From: Acidobacteria bacterium RIFCSPLOWO2_12_FULL_68_19
GTDB taxonomy: Bacteria; Acidobacteriota; Vicinamibacteria; Vicinamibacterales; UBA2999
Length of the DNA stretch: 64,000 bases
Assembly (NCBI GenBank): GCA_001767525.1
Contig: MELF01000015.1
Location: 1-64,000, forward strand
Reading direction: 5' to 3'
The notes beneath the pieces are model-generated. The model had not been told where the DNA came from. It ran no database searches and worked only from the letters and a program-made list of their open reading frames with translations. Below, in pieces: positions 25,163-34,385 of the stretch (position 1 is the stretch's first letter; the number at the start of each line of letters is the position of its first letter). The position numbers and the translations under genes were made by a program.

Positions 25163-25588
25163 TTAGTTGTTGGTGCCGAAGAGCCCTTCCACGTCCTGCC
25201 CGAGCCTGTAGATCTTGCCGTCCGGGAACTTGATGAACGAGGCGGCGTACCGGTTCTTCTCGCCGTTCTTGGCGGCGCATCCCCTGACGGTCACCGCCTT
25301 CCCGAAGTTGTCGATCATGTTCTTGCGCTCCATGCCGCCCCGCCGCAGATTGGAGATCGACGAGAGCTGGAACGTCACGCTCTCGGCCGCCCCGGCGGCG
25401 CTCTTCACGTCGACATAGATGTACGCATGCGGGTTCTGCCAGTCGACGCTGGTGAGCACACCAGTGATCTCGGAGCACTTCTTGGCGTCGAACTCGGCGG
25501 CGAAGGAATGATGCGCCAGGGCCGGGACAGCCGCGGCGAAAGCGCACAGCACGGCCAGGAACCAAGAGGGCTTGTGAGAACAGGTCAT
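25163..25588 (-). CDS. Secreted DUF6152-like protein
   Basis: 141 residues: a signal peptide, then HHSFAAEFDAKKCSEITGVL immediately after cleavage and VDWQNPHAYIYVDV, the hallmarks of the small periplasmic family I know as DUF6152. Function unknown. The ATG at 25588 has GGAGG 8 bases upstream. About 100 bases upstream lies a four-fold TGTC repeat site (25689-25728) also found near the TonB receptor at 30071, so expression is probably under the adjacent response regulator. First gene of a four-gene minus-strand run. Confidence 0.75.
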   Translation of the reverse strand: MTCSHKPSWFLAVLCAFAAAVPALAHHSFAAEFDAKKCSEITGVLTSVDWQNPHAYIYVDVKSAAGAAESVTFQLSSISNLRRGGMERKNMIDNFGKAVTVRGCAAKNGEKNRYAASFIKFPDGKIYRLGQDVEGLFGTNN

Positions 25589-25688
25589 GTGGAGAGCCTC
25601 CAAGATTCGATATCAGAACCCGCGCGCGCCGGATCCCGATGCGTCTGATTGCCGGGGGCCCATTCTAGAAGCTGGAACGGCCGGGCCT

Positions 25689-25728
25689 ATGTCAAACATT
25701 GTCTCTCAAATGTCTCGGACTTGTCTCC
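25689..25728. promoter_or_regulatory. Four TGTC repeats at 10-11 bp spacing, response-regulator site candidate
   Basis: TGTC begins at 25690, 25700, 25711 and 25722 on the plus strand (spacing 10, 11, 11), so one half-site per DNA turn, as bound by OmpR-family regulators. The block is almost identical to the reverse complement of 29954-29989. A TAGAAT -10-like box for the DUF6152-like gene lies about 21 bases downstream of it. Confidence 0.6.
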
Positions 25729-25754
25729 ACTCGCCGGGGCGGCAGATTCCGCGC

Positions 25755-26462
25755 TCAGACGAGCAACTGGTAGCCGCTGCCGTGGACCGTCACGATGTAC
25801 CTCGGGTCGTGCGGGCGCGGTTCGAGATGAGAGCGGAGCTTCGCGATGTAATTGTCGACCGTTCGTGTCACGGCCTGGTCGCCGTAGCCCCATACGTCAC
25901 GTAACAACTGTTCCCGGCTGACGACCTCGCCGCGATGCGCGACCAGGTACCGGAGCAGCTCGAACTCGCGGGTCGAAAGCCTGATGCGGCGATCTCGGCG
26001 AGTGACCAACCGTCGTCGGATCTGGACCTTGACGTCGCCAAAGGCAATCTCCTCGCTGCTCTCCGCGCCGGGCGTTGTGCGCCGGAGATGGGCGCGCACG
26101 CGAGCCAGGAACTCGGCGACGCCGAATGGCTTTGTGATGTAATCGTCGGCCCCGACGTCGAGCCCGAACACCCGGTCGGACTCCTGTGCGCGCGCCGTCA
26201 GCATCAGGATAGGGAGTCGCATCCCCTGAGCGCGCAGCTGCCCGCACAGCTCAATGCCGCTCATGCCCGGCAACATCAAATCGAGAATCACCAGGGCGCA
26301 CGTATGCCGCTCCAGCCACGTCAGCGCATCCTCGGCGCTCTGCACGTTGGTGACGTCGTAGCCTTCGAACTTGAGGTTGTCCGACAGGAGCATCCGCATG
26401 TCGGGCTCGTCCTCGACGACGAGCACGTGCGGTACGCCGGCAGCCGACGGCGGGGCACCCAT
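25755..26462 (-). CDS. OmpR/PhoB-family response regulator
   Basis: 235 residues. Receiver domain with acidic pair VVEDEPD, phospho-acceptor Asp in ILDLMLPGMSG (about residue 59), Thr in MLTARAQ and Lys in DYITKPFG; then a winged-helix DNA-binding domain (STREFELLRYLVAHRGEVVS, VWGYGDQAVTRTVDNYIAKL). It starts 2 bases after the histidine kinase stop, so the two are coupled. OmpR-type regulators bind direct repeats about 10-11 bp apart, which matches the TGTC sites at 25689-25728 (just past its own 3' end) and 29954-29989. Confidence 0.92.
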   Translation of the reverse strand: MGAPPSAAGVPHVLVVEDEPDMRMLLSDNLKFEGYDVTNVQSAEDALTWLERHTCALVILDLMLPGMSGIELCGQLRAQGMRLPILMLTARAQESDRVFGLDVGADDYITKPFGVAEFLARVRAHLRRTTPGAESSEEIAFGDVKVQIRRRLVTRRDRRIRLSTREFELLRYLVAHRGEVVSREQLLRDVWGYGDQAVTRTVDNYIAKLRSHLEPRPHDPRYIVTVHGSGYQLLV

Positions 26463-26464
26463 GT

Positions 26465-28249
26465 TCAGACGGGCCTGACGGGCTGTCGCGATGCACCGGC
26501 CGTACGGAACCTGGCCCAGCGCAGGACGCGTCGTCCCGGGGTCTGCAGCGGCAGTCGAATGCGGAAGAGCGTCCCCCGTCCGGGCGCGCTCTCGACCGTC
26601 ACCCGGCCCCGATGAGCCTGCACGACCTGCTTCACGACGGCCAGACCGAGGCCGAATCCCCGCTGACCTCTGGCGCCGGATCCGCGATAGAACCTCTCGA
26701 AGATTCGCGCACGCTCGGCCGGCGCAATCCCGAGGCCGTGGTCCTCGACTTCGATGGCGGCCTCGCCGGCCGAACGCCGAATTCGAACCGTCACCTCACG
26801 CGCCACATCGGAGTACTTCACGGCGTTGTCGAGCAGGTTGACGAGCGCCTGCTCCAGCGCCACCGGATCAGCCGTGACGGTGCACGCGCTGCCGTCGTCC
26901 TCGATCTGGATCGCGAAACCGTCCGCGGCGGGCTTCCGGGCGAAGGCCTCCACGGTTTCGCGCACGAGCCTTGGCAGATCGATCGGCTCGAACTGGTAGG
27001 TGCACGCTCCACTGCCGACGCGCGAGAACTCGAGAATACGCTCGACAAGCGTCGACAGCCGCTTGGTTTCGGTCCGAACGATTTCCAGGTACAGGGCGGA
27101 CTTTTCTGGCGACTTCACGCGGTCGAGTGCGAGCGTCTCGGTCACTGCGGTCAACAGTGACAACGGTGTCCGGAGCTGGTGCGACACGTGGGACACGAAG
27201 TCGGCCTGCATACGGGTCAGCTCCGACGCGCGTTGTTGCCCGCGTACGGCGACCGCCAGGGCGACGAGGATGAGCAGAACGGACAACCCGAGGAGCCATA
27301 CCCCCTGCGTCCGCATGGCGGCGGGCGCCGAGGCGGCCGAGCTGACCTGCACCGTCCAGTCGCGCGGCGGCGCCGCGCCGGCGAGCGAGGATCGGGCCGG
27401 GTAGAATCGTCCCGGCAGGAACACGCGCCCGGCGATGGCCGCATCGGTCCGCGGCGACCCGAATATCAGCCGCTGGTGTTCATCGAAGATGTGGAGGGCG
27501 AGTCGCTCGCCACGGTTGCTCTGATTCAGCCAGTCGGCCCGATTCCCGCCGTACAGCTTCTCGAGCAGACGCGGGCCGGCCTTCTCCACGCACACGGCGT
27601 AGCCCAAGAGGAAGAAGTACCGGTTGCGCTCGGGTTCGAGCCAGTAGTGGTGCGCGAGGACGTCGTAGGTGCAGTCGCCGAGCTGATACTGCAGCGCCGT
27701 GTAGTTCCTCCGCGACGCGCCCGCCGCGCGCATGCCCTGGAATATCCGCGCGCCCAGCTCCGGGTCGCGCCAGAATGCCTCCCAGGCGTCGTGCGTACCC
27801 GACGCCGTGGACGTTGCCTCAGCCGGCGGCGACGCGTCGACGTCCTCGCCGCTCGTGAAGCCGGCGTGATCGCCGCCGAAGAAGAGGACTTCTCCGGGGA
27901 CCCGCCGCTCGGTTTCCTCGCTCCACAGGAAGAACCGGTCGATCTGCGGATACTTGTGGATCGCCTCCTGGTACATCCGCAAGACCCGGGGGACCCCTCC
28001 GCGCAGCAATTCGGCCCTGGCGAGAGCCTGCAGCGTGTCGTAGGCCGGTTCGTCGATCGCCGCGCGAATCTCCAATGCAATCTTCCGCGCGGTCTCTTCC
28101 AGGATGTTCTCGCGGATCACCGCGGCCTGCTGTTCGAGCGCCGCGAACGCGCTGCGCTGAAGGGAGATCACCAGAATCGTCGCGCTGAGGAGCGCCAGCG
28201 TGACGATGAGAACGGGATCGAAGCGCAGCCAGCGCTGAATGGGCCGCAT
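26465..28249 (-). CDS. Membrane sensor histidine kinase
   Basis: About 594 residues. A short N-terminal transmembrane helix (VLIVTLALLSATILVISL), a large extracytoplasmic sensor region of about 280 residues without a recognised fold, a second helix (VWLLGLSVLLILVALAVAV), then HisKA with the phospho-His in FVSHVSHQLRTPLS (near residue 356) and an HATPase_c domain (LVNLLDNAVKYSD, VEDHGLGIAP, GFGLGLAVVKQVV). ATG at 28249 is chosen; a TTG at 28261 overlaps the aldolase stop as TTGA. Co-transcribed with the upstream aldolase gene and the regulator. Confidence 0.88.
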   Translation of the reverse strand: MRPIQRWLRFDPVLIVTLALLSATILVISLQRSAFAALEQQAAVIRENILEETARKIALEIRAAIDEPAYDTLQALARAELLRGGVPRVLRMYQEAIHKYPQIDRFFLWSEETERRVPGEVLFFGGDHAGFTSGEDVDASPPAEATSTASGTHDAWEAFWRDPELGARIFQGMRAAGASRRNYTALQYQLGDCTYDVLAHHYWLEPERNRYFFLLGYAVCVEKAGPRLLEKLYGGNRADWLNQSNRGERLALHIFDEHQRLIFGSPRTDAAIAGRVFLPGRFYPARSSLAGAAPPRDWTVQVSSAASAPAAMRTQGVWLLGLSVLLILVALAVAVRGQQRASELTRMQADFVSHVSHQLRTPLSLLTAVTETLALDRVKSPEKSALYLEIVRTETKRLSTLVERILEFSRVGSGACTYQFEPIDLPRLVRETVEAFARKPAADGFAIQIEDDGSACTVTADPVALEQALVNLLDNAVKYSDVAREVTVRIRRSAGEAAIEVEDHGLGIAPAERARIFERFYRGSGARGQRGFGLGLAVVKQVVQAHRGRVTVESAPGRGTLFRIRLPLQTPGRRVLRWARFRTAGASRQPVRPV

Positions 28250-28257
28250 CGCCTCCT

Positions 28258-29769
28258 TCAATCGAGCGGGACAATCTGGCTCCAGTAGACCCAGGCACGC
28301 CCTTCCGCCGGCCCCGTGGGCCCGGGCTGCTGCCCCTGGGTTGGCTGTCCTGGTCCGGTCTCCTGCGCGGACTCCGCCGGCCGCTCGTTCAGATACGCCA
28401 CCCGGCCACGGAGCGCGATCGCCTGCCGCTGAATGATCGCATTCTGGCGCAACTGGTAGGCGCGGTCGACCAGGCTGTAAATCGACCCGGCGGTGAGCAC
28501 GAATCCATGACGTGGCAGGAGCACTCCGGCCGCCTTGCCCAGTGCATCGGTGACACGCCGGCCAAGCGCCGGGTTCGCCAGAATCGGGTTCCGCGGATCC
28601 ACGGCGACCTCGGGTAAGCCGTTGCCGATGAATGCACCACCGTTGACGACCGGCCGAAGTCTTGCCGATCCATGCGTCAGGGCCACGATCTCCGGCGTTC
28701 GCGCGTAGAGCACCGCTCCCACGTCCGGCCGAGCCCGGTAGACTTCGTCATGAATCGAGAGTCCGTCGCCGTCGGGCTGTGCGGTCGTCACATCGCGCAG
28801 GACGAGGTCGGCGGGCGTGACCGCGCCGGGCGCAACCCGCGGCGCAATGAAATAGCTGTTCGGATTGCGCCGATTCCGAACGCTGACGTGGCCGAGCGTA
28901 TCGAGAATGCGCAGCTCCTCGGAGGCGAGGATGCGATTGGCGAGCACGAGATCGTGTGCGGTTGCCCGGTCGGGATCGGAGGGCCGCGGCGGCGGCGGCT
29001 CCGACGAGATGGGTACTCGTCCGCCGGTCGCTTTCACGACGGCCTTCTTGTGGTACTCCCAGGTCCGAGCCGGGGCCTCTGTCGCAGCGCGTGTCTGCGG
29101 CGTCCATGTATCGCCCATGGCAATCGCGGCCTGCTGAAGCTGGGCAGCATCGCGGAGCGCATCCACTCGACTGACAGCCTCGGGCAGCGACGCGGCGGTC
29201 AACGCGATACCGTGCCCCCACAGCAGGACAGCCTCGCTGCGGCCAAGTTCTTCCGCCATCGCCCTTCCAAGCGCGGGTGTGCTGACCACGCCAGCGCGCC
29301 CGCGGTTGAACGGGCGGATATCCCACACGGGGACCGGGCTGTCACCGTTCCAGAGCGGCACGGAGCTCATCCCAAACGCCACGAATTCCGCCGTGTGCGC
29401 GTGGACGATGGCCATCACGTCGGGGCGGGCCTTGTACGTCTCGCCGTGCAGGTAGGTCTCACGGGCGTTGTCGGTGCGCGCGCCATGAACTTCTTTGCTG
29501 TCGAGGTCGTACTCAATCATGTCCGGCACCGTGGCGCCGCCGGGCGAGATGAACTTCGGCATGTACCAGTGATTGGGGTTCGCCCTGCTGCGCGTGCTCG
29601 TGTGCCCCTGAATGTCCAGGATGTCGAGCTGACGCGCCAGAATGCGATTGGCCACGACCAGGTCTTCGAGGAGCGCCTGCTCCGGGTGCGGTGCGGCGGT
29701 GCCCTGTCCCGTGACCGCCGTTCCAAGCCCCAGAAGCACCGCCGCGATGAGGGCCTTTACGCGCATCAT
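28258..29769 (-). CDS. Secreted tandem class II aldolase/adducin-domain protein
   Basis: 503 residues with a signal peptide and two class II aldolase/adducin domains. Domain 1 (about 30-230) keeps the metal-site pattern: Glu in HGETYKARPD, His-x-His in AIVHAHTAEF and His in LLWGHGIAL. Domain 2 (about 270-470) aligns to it (HDEVYRARPD) but reads VLYARTPE where the HxH should be, so its metal site is probably lost, though PRHGFVL is kept. Secreted, tandem members are unusual; most are cytoplasmic aldolases. It heads the operon with the two-component system and is divergent from a TonB receptor, suggesting a shared substrate, possibly a sugar acid or aromatic compound (inference). Confidence 0.78.
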   Translation of the reverse strand: MMRVKALIAAVLLGLGTAVTGQGTAAPHPEQALLEDLVVANRILARQLDILDIQGHTSTRSRANPNHWYMPKFISPGGATVPDMIEYDLDSKEVHGARTDNARETYLHGETYKARPDVMAIVHAHTAEFVAFGMSSVPLWNGDSPVPVWDIRPFNRGRAGVVSTPALGRAMAEELGRSEAVLLWGHGIALTAASLPEAVSRVDALRDAAQLQQAAIAMGDTWTPQTRAATEAPARTWEYHKKAVVKATGGRVPISSEPPPPRPSDPDRATAHDLVLANRILASEELRILDTLGHVSVRNRRNPNSYFIAPRVAPGAVTPADLVLRDVTTAQPDGDGLSIHDEVYRARPDVGAVLYARTPEIVALTHGSARLRPVVNGGAFIGNGLPEVAVDPRNPILANPALGRRVTDALGKAAGVLLPRHGFVLTAGSIYSLVDRAYQLRQNAIIQRQAIALRGRVAYLNERPAESAQETGPGQPTQGQQPGPTGPAEGRAWVYWSQIVPLD

Positions 29770-29953
29770 GAGTAACTGCCTTCCCCGTCCTCTGACCGGA
29801 CGAACGGATTCGCGTGTCCACCCGCGACCCCGAACCGGTTATCTTCCTGACCGAACAAGCGCGCTCAGCACCGCCCGGTGCCTCCGGTTCATGCGGGTCT
29901 CCAGCGTGAGTGACCGCGATCATAGCGTAGCCGCCAGAAATCGCTGCCATGCG

Positions 29954-29989
29954 GACAAATCCGAGACATTTGCAGACATCTTTTGACAT
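29954..29989. promoter_or_regulatory. Second four-fold TGTC site between aldolase and TonB receptor genes
   Basis: GACA occurs at 29954, 29965, 29975 and 29985 (spacing 11, 10, 10); read on the minus strand it is ATGTC repeated as in 25689-25728, with the run CAAATGTCTCGGA identical in both. It lies in the 300-base divergent region between the aldolase gene (start 29769) and the receptor gene (start 30071), 82 bases upstream of the receptor. Otherwise this divergent region shows no gene. Confidence 0.6.
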
Positions 29990-30070
29990 GGCGGAGGCGT
30001 ATTTCGATAGCTACCATCCGCGCATCCAGGTCTCGGGTGCCGCCAGACAGATACACCGGAGGCGAAGAGC

Positions 30071-33000
30071 ATGACGACAGGCAGGGCCAGAGCCGTATCG
30101 GTGCTCGGATTGATCCTCTTCACGGCAGGAGCGGGAGCAGCGGCCCAGCTGTCGACCGCCGAACTGAACGGCCGCGTGACCGACAGCAGCGGTGCCGTGC
30201 TGCCCGGCGCGACCGTGACGGCCACACAGACGGCGACCGGCGTCGGGCGCTCGGTCGTCACTGACGCGGCCGGCTCGTACGTGGTCTCGAACCTGCCGAT
30301 CGGCCCCTACCGGCTGGAGATCTCGCTCTCGGGCTTCCGTCCCTACGTGCAGACCGGGCTCGTGCTGCAGGTGGGCGCCACGCCGACCATCAACGTCGCG
30401 CTGCAGATTGGTTCGGTCGAAGAATCGGTGACCGTCGAAGCGGCGGCGCCGATCGTCGACGTCCGCAGCGCCGGCATCAGCACCGTCGTCGAGAACGAGC
30501 GGATTGTCGAGCTGCCGCTGCAGGGGCGCCAGGTCACCGACCTGCTGGTGCTGGCCGGCGCCGCGGTGCAGACAGCGACCGTGAGTTCCCGCGGCATGCC
30601 GGGCGGCGTGAACGTTTCGGTCGCCGGCGGACTCTCGACCGGCGTCTCGTACACGCTCGACGGCGCGCAGCACAACAACCCGCAGCAGAACGTCAACCTT
30701 CCGCTTCCATTTCCCGACGCGCTGCAGGAGTTCCGCGTGGCGACGAGCGGTCTGTCCGCCCAGAATGGCTTCCACTCGGGGGCGTCGGTCAATGCCATCA
30801 CGAAATCGGGGACCAACCGTCTGACCGGCAACGCGTTCGAGTTCCTCCGGCACCATCGCTTCAACGCTACGAGCCCCTTCGCGCTCGTCGGCCCGGACGG
30901 CCGGCGCGTCGACGACGGCCTGAAGCGCAATCAGTTCGGCGGCACGCTGGGCGGCCCCATCCTCAGGGATCGCCTCTTCTTCTTCGCGGCCTACCAGGGC
31001 ACCGCGACGCGGCAGCGTCCGTCCGACAACATCGCCTTCGTGCCGACCGCGGCGATGCTCGCCGGCGACTTCACGGCGGTGACGTCGCCCGCGTGCAACG
31101 GCGGCCGCCGGATTACGCTCCGTGCGCCGTTTGTCGACAACCGGATCGATCCGGCGCTCTTCAGTCCGGCCGGATTGAACTTCGCGAGGCGCCTCCCCCT
31201 GTCCACCGATCCGTGCGGCCAGATCGCCTACGGCGTGAAATCTGATCGCGACGAATCGCAGGCGATCGGCAAGGTCGACTACCAGGCGGGGGCCAGCCAC
31301 TCCATCTTCGGCCGCTACTTCCTGACCCGCGTCACCGCGCCCCCGGGCTACGCCGGCGGGTCGGACGATATCCTGAAGACCAACGTCGCCGGCACCGACG
31401 ATGTCGTGCATTCGGTGACCGCCGGCGAGACCACGGTGTTCAGCTCGTCGGTCGTCAACGCCGTGCGGGTGGCCGTGAACAAGGCCAGGGTCGACAATTA
31501 CCAGACCCCGTTCTTCTCGCCGAGAGACATTGGCGCGAACATCTACAGCTATCTGCCCGGCTACATGACCGTGACCGTGACCCCGGGGTTCCAGCTGTAC
31601 CAGGGAGTCAATACCAACGCGCTCTTCTTCAACGACACCTACCAGGTGGCCGACGATCTCGCGATCGTGCGCGGCAGCCATCAGATCGGCATCGGCGCGA
31701 ACCTGCAGTACTGGAAAGGCGACTACACGTCGACGTCGCGCGCGAATGGCAACTGGATTTTCGACGGCCGGGCGACGGGCCTCGGGCTGGCCGACGTCCT
31801 CGTCGGCCGCGTCACCAGCGTCGAGCATGGCGGCCTTGGCAAGCTGCCGGTCAACAGCTGGTTCCCCGCGGCGTACGCGCAGGATTCGTGGCGCGCCTCG
31901 AGCCGGGTGACGGTGAATGCCGGGCTTCGATGGGAGCCCTTCTTCGGCCAGAACGTGGAAAACGGGGTCATTTCCGTGTTCAACATGGAGAACTTCCAGA
32001 GAGGCATCAAGAGCAGGGTGTTCCTCAAGGCGCCGGCCGGCCTGCTGTATGCGGGCGACGAAGGGTTCCCGGACAACGCCAAGACCGGGCTGGACAAGCA
32101 GTGGTGGAATCTCTCGCCGCGCCTCGGCGTGGCCTGGGACGTGCGCGGCGACGGCCGGCTGGCGGTGCGTTCCTCGTACGCCATGGCGTACGACCTGATG
32201 TCGGGCGAGTACCACAACATCAACGCCAATGCGCCGCCGTTCGGGAACCGTTCGCTGATCGTCGATCCACCGGGCCTCTTCGACAATCCGTACGCGCACC
32301 TCGGCGGCGACCCCCACCCGATCGTGACCGGGCCGAACACCGACTATCCGCTGTTCGGCACCTTCGGGACGATGGATCCCGGGATCAACTCACCCCGCAT
32401 CCAGTCGTGGAACGTCACGGTCGAGCAGCAGCTCGGCTCGGCCTGGGGTATCGCCGTCAGCTATCTCGGAAGCCACTCGGATCGCCTGTGGGCGCAGGTC
32501 GCGCTCAATCCGGGCGTGTACATGGGGCTCGGACCGTGCACCATCCACCGCGTCTCGTACACCGTGTGCTCGACCAACGCGAACCTGAATCAGCGCCGCG
32601 TCCTGAATCAGCAGAACCCGATTGAGGGAGGACTCATCGGCGCGCTGGATCTCAACAGCGACGTCGGTTTTCAGGACTATCACGGCCTGAAGCTGTCGGC
32701 GCAGCGCCGCGCCGCCGGCGGCCTCGACCTCAACGGGAGCTATACGCTGTCGCGGTGCAGGGGGACGCCGACGGCGACCACGTTCAGCCAGCAGAGCGCC
32801 GGATACCTGAAGCCCGACGATCCATCGTTCGACGCGGGCTACTGCGACCAGGACCGGATGCACCTGGCCACGCTCACGATGGGGTACGAGACGCCGGAGG
32901 CCGGCGGCGGGGCACTCGCGGCGATTGCCTCGCGCTGGCGCATCACCGGCATCCTCAACGCGCGTTCCGGAGATCGGATCAACATCATCACCGGACAGGA

Positions 33001-33385
33001 CAACGCGTTCACCGGGCTCGTGAACCAGCGGCCGAACAAGATCGGCGACGACTTCTACAAGCGGACCCTCACCGCCTACTTCAATCGGGAGGCGTTCGCG
33101 CAGCCGGCGCCCGGCACGCTCGGCGATCTGCGTCGCAATGCCGTGGTGGGACCGAATTTCTGGAGCATCAATCTGGCGGTGTCACGGCTGATTCCGCTCG
33201 CCGGCACGCAGCGGCTCGAGCTGCGCCTGGAGTCGTTCAACGTCCTGAACCACTTCAACTGGGGGAATCCGACCACCACTCCGACCAGTGGCCTGGCGAA
33301 CCTCAACTCCGGGACGTTCGGCCGCATCACCACCCAGGCGGGAGAGCCGCGTATCATGCAGCTCGGCATCAAGTACGACTTCTGA
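30071..33385 (+). CDS. Oar-like TonB-dependent outer-membrane receptor
   Basis: 1,104 residues. Signal peptide, N-terminal carboxypeptidase-regulatory-like domain (LNGRVTDSSGAVLPGATVTA, about 28-110), plug domain (IVELPLQGRQVTDLLVLAGA) and a long beta-barrel ending in IKYDF with a terminal aromatic. These proteins import or export large solutes at the outer membrane with TonB energy; a protease- or glycan-related role is often proposed for the acidobacterial group. Ribosome site GGAGG is 9 bases before the ATG. The TGTC repeat site at 29954-29989 lies upstream, and a secreted protein of unknown function follows at 33485 as in the broken locus at 21046-23952. Confidence 0.88.
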   Translation: MTTGRARAVSVLGLILFTAGAGAAAQLSTAELNGRVTDSSGAVLPGATVTATQTATGVGRSVVTDAAGSYVVSNLPIGPYRLEISLSGFRPYVQTGLVLQVGATPTINVALQIGSVEESVTVEAAAPIVDVRSAGISTVVENERIVELPLQGRQVTDLLVLAGAAVQTATVSSRGMPGGVNVSVAGGLSTGVSYTLDGAQHNNPQQNVNLPLPFPDALQEFRVATSGLSAQNGFHSGASVNAITKSGTNRLTGNAFEFLRHHRFNATSPFALVGPDGRRVDDGLKRNQFGGTLGGPILRDRLFFFAAYQGTATRQRPSDNIAFVPTAAMLAGDFTAVTSPACNGGRRITLRAPFVDNRIDPALFSPAGLNFARRLPLSTDPCGQIAYGVKSDRDESQAIGKVDYQAGASHSIFGRYFLTRVTAPPGYAGGSDDILKTNVAGTDDVVHSVTAGETTVFSSSVVNAVRVAVNKARVDNYQTPFFSPRDIGANIYSYLPGYMTVTVTPGFQLYQGVNTNALFFNDTYQVADDLAIVRGSHQIGIGANLQYWKGDYTSTSRANGNWIFDGRATGLGLADVLVGRVTSVEHGGLGKLPVNSWFPAAYAQDSWRASSRVTVNAGLRWEPFFGQNVENGVISVFNMENFQRGIKSRVFLKAPAGLLYAGDEGFPDNAKTGLDKQWWNLSPRLGVAWDVRGDGRLAVRSSYAMAYDLMSGEYHNINANAPPFGNRSLIVDPPGLFDNPYAHLGGDPHPIVTGPNTDYPLFGTFGTMDPGINSPRIQSWNVTVEQQLGSAWGIAVSYLGSHSDRLWAQVALNPGVYMGLGPCTIHRVSYTVCSTNANLNQRRVLNQQNPIEGGLIGALDLNSDVGFQDYHGLKLSAQRRAAGGLDLNGSYTLSRCRGTPTATTFSQQSAGYLKPDDPSFDAGYCDQDRMHLATLTMGYETPEAGGGALAAIASRWRITGILNARSGDRINIITGQDNAFTGLVNQRPNKIGDDFYKRTLTAYFNREAFAQPAPGTLGDLRRNAVVGPNFWSINLAVSRLIPLAGTQRLELRLESFNVLNHFNWGNPTTTPTSGLANLNSGTFGRITTQAGEPRIMQLGIKYDF

Positions 33386-33401
33386 CCTTGACTTCGAACC
33401 A

Positions 33402-33463
33402 GGACCGCTATGCGGGCGCACGCCACGAGTACGAAATTCGGGTTCCGGGCCGCATAGCGGTCC
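33402..33463. repeat. 14-bp perfect hairpin between receptor and secreted-protein genes
   Basis: GGACCGCTATGCGG at 33402-33415 pairs perfectly with CCGCATAGCGGTCC at 33450-33463, leaving a 34-base loop. It starts 16 bases after the receptor stop and ends 21 bases before the next ATG on the same strand. It may attenuate transcription or protect the receptor transcript end. Confidence 0.75.
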
Positions 33464-33484
33464 AATAGCCAGGTGAGGTCTCCC

Positions 33485-34348
33485 ATGACACTCCGAGTCG
33501 GCTCTCTCACGCTCGTCTGGATGGTTCTTCTCGCGGGTCTGCTGTGCGCCGCCCCGGCGGCTGCCCAGGGCAGGGGAACGGCCGGCGCGCAGGAGCGGCG
33601 ACCGCTCATCGACGCCATCGGCGTCACGAACCCGGACCCGCTGCCTCCGGGTGGACCGACGCCACGGATGGCGGACGGCCGGCCCGATCTGGCGGGGGTC
33701 TGGTACTCGGGAGTCATTGGCCGCCCGAGCGCGTGGAGCCGAACGCCGCGACCGCAGCCGAAAGAGGATCCGGTGCCCTTCCGGCCCGAGGCCAGGGCGA
33801 GGATCGACCGCATGACGCCGACGGAGCGTCAACTGCTCAGTCCGGCGATCAACTGCATGCCGAGGGGGGTGCCGGGGCTGTTCGTCTCCAACCCGTATCC
33901 GTTCCAGCTCATGACCTTCCCGGGTGTGTTCATCCAGCTCGTCGAGGACCAGCGGGACTGGCGTCTGGTGCACACCGACCGGCGGCCCCATCCGACGGAT
34001 CCCGACCCGCTCTTCAACGGCAACAGCAGCGCCTGGTGGGACGGCGACACGCTCACCATCGACAGCATCGGCTTCGACGAGCGGACCTGGATCATGAACA
34101 CCGGGTGGTACCACAGCGACCAGCTCCGGCTGATCGAACGGATCCGCCGGCCGTCGATGAACTATCTCGAGTACCAGTTCACGGTCGAGGACCCGAAAGT
34201 GCTGACCGCGTCGTGGACCTCCGCGTGGCGGCAGTACACGCTGAGTCAAATCGACGACGAACTGCAGGAGAACTACTGCACGAACAACCAGAACCCCGGA
34301 CAGTTGCGGAAGCTGTACGAGTTGGAAACGCAGACAGGGAATCGCTGA
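33485..34348 (+). CDS. Secreted protein of unknown function, paralogue of 23116-23952
   Basis: 287 residues with signal peptide ending near AAAQG. It shares with the paralogue the series PDPLPPGGP-PRMADGRPDL, VWYSGVIGRPSAWSR, GNSSAWWDGDTLTIDS, GWYHSDQLRLIERIRRPS and YCTNNQNPGQL. The ATG follows GGTGAGGT, matching the paralogue's start context. It is co-directional with the TonB receptor 99 bases upstream and separated from it by a hairpin. Such pairing with a receptor at both loci suggests the protein handles the receptor's substrate at the cell surface or in the periplasm (inference). Confidence 0.75.
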   Translation: MTLRVGSLTLVWMVLLAGLLCAAPAAAQGRGTAGAQERRPLIDAIGVTNPDPLPPGGPTPRMADGRPDLAGVWYSGVIGRPSAWSRTPRPQPKEDPVPFRPEARARIDRMTPTERQLLSPAINCMPRGVPGLFVSNPYPFQLMTFPGVFIQLVEDQRDWRLVHTDRRPHPTDPDPLFNGNSSAWWDGDTLTIDSIGFDERTWIMNTGWYHSDQLRLIERIRRPSMNYLEYQFTVEDPKVLTASWTSAWRQYTLSQIDDELQENYCTNNQNPGQLRKLYELETQTGNR

Positions 34349-34385
34349 GTCGCGCCTGCGCGGCGTTCGAGGCGTCTGGCGACCG

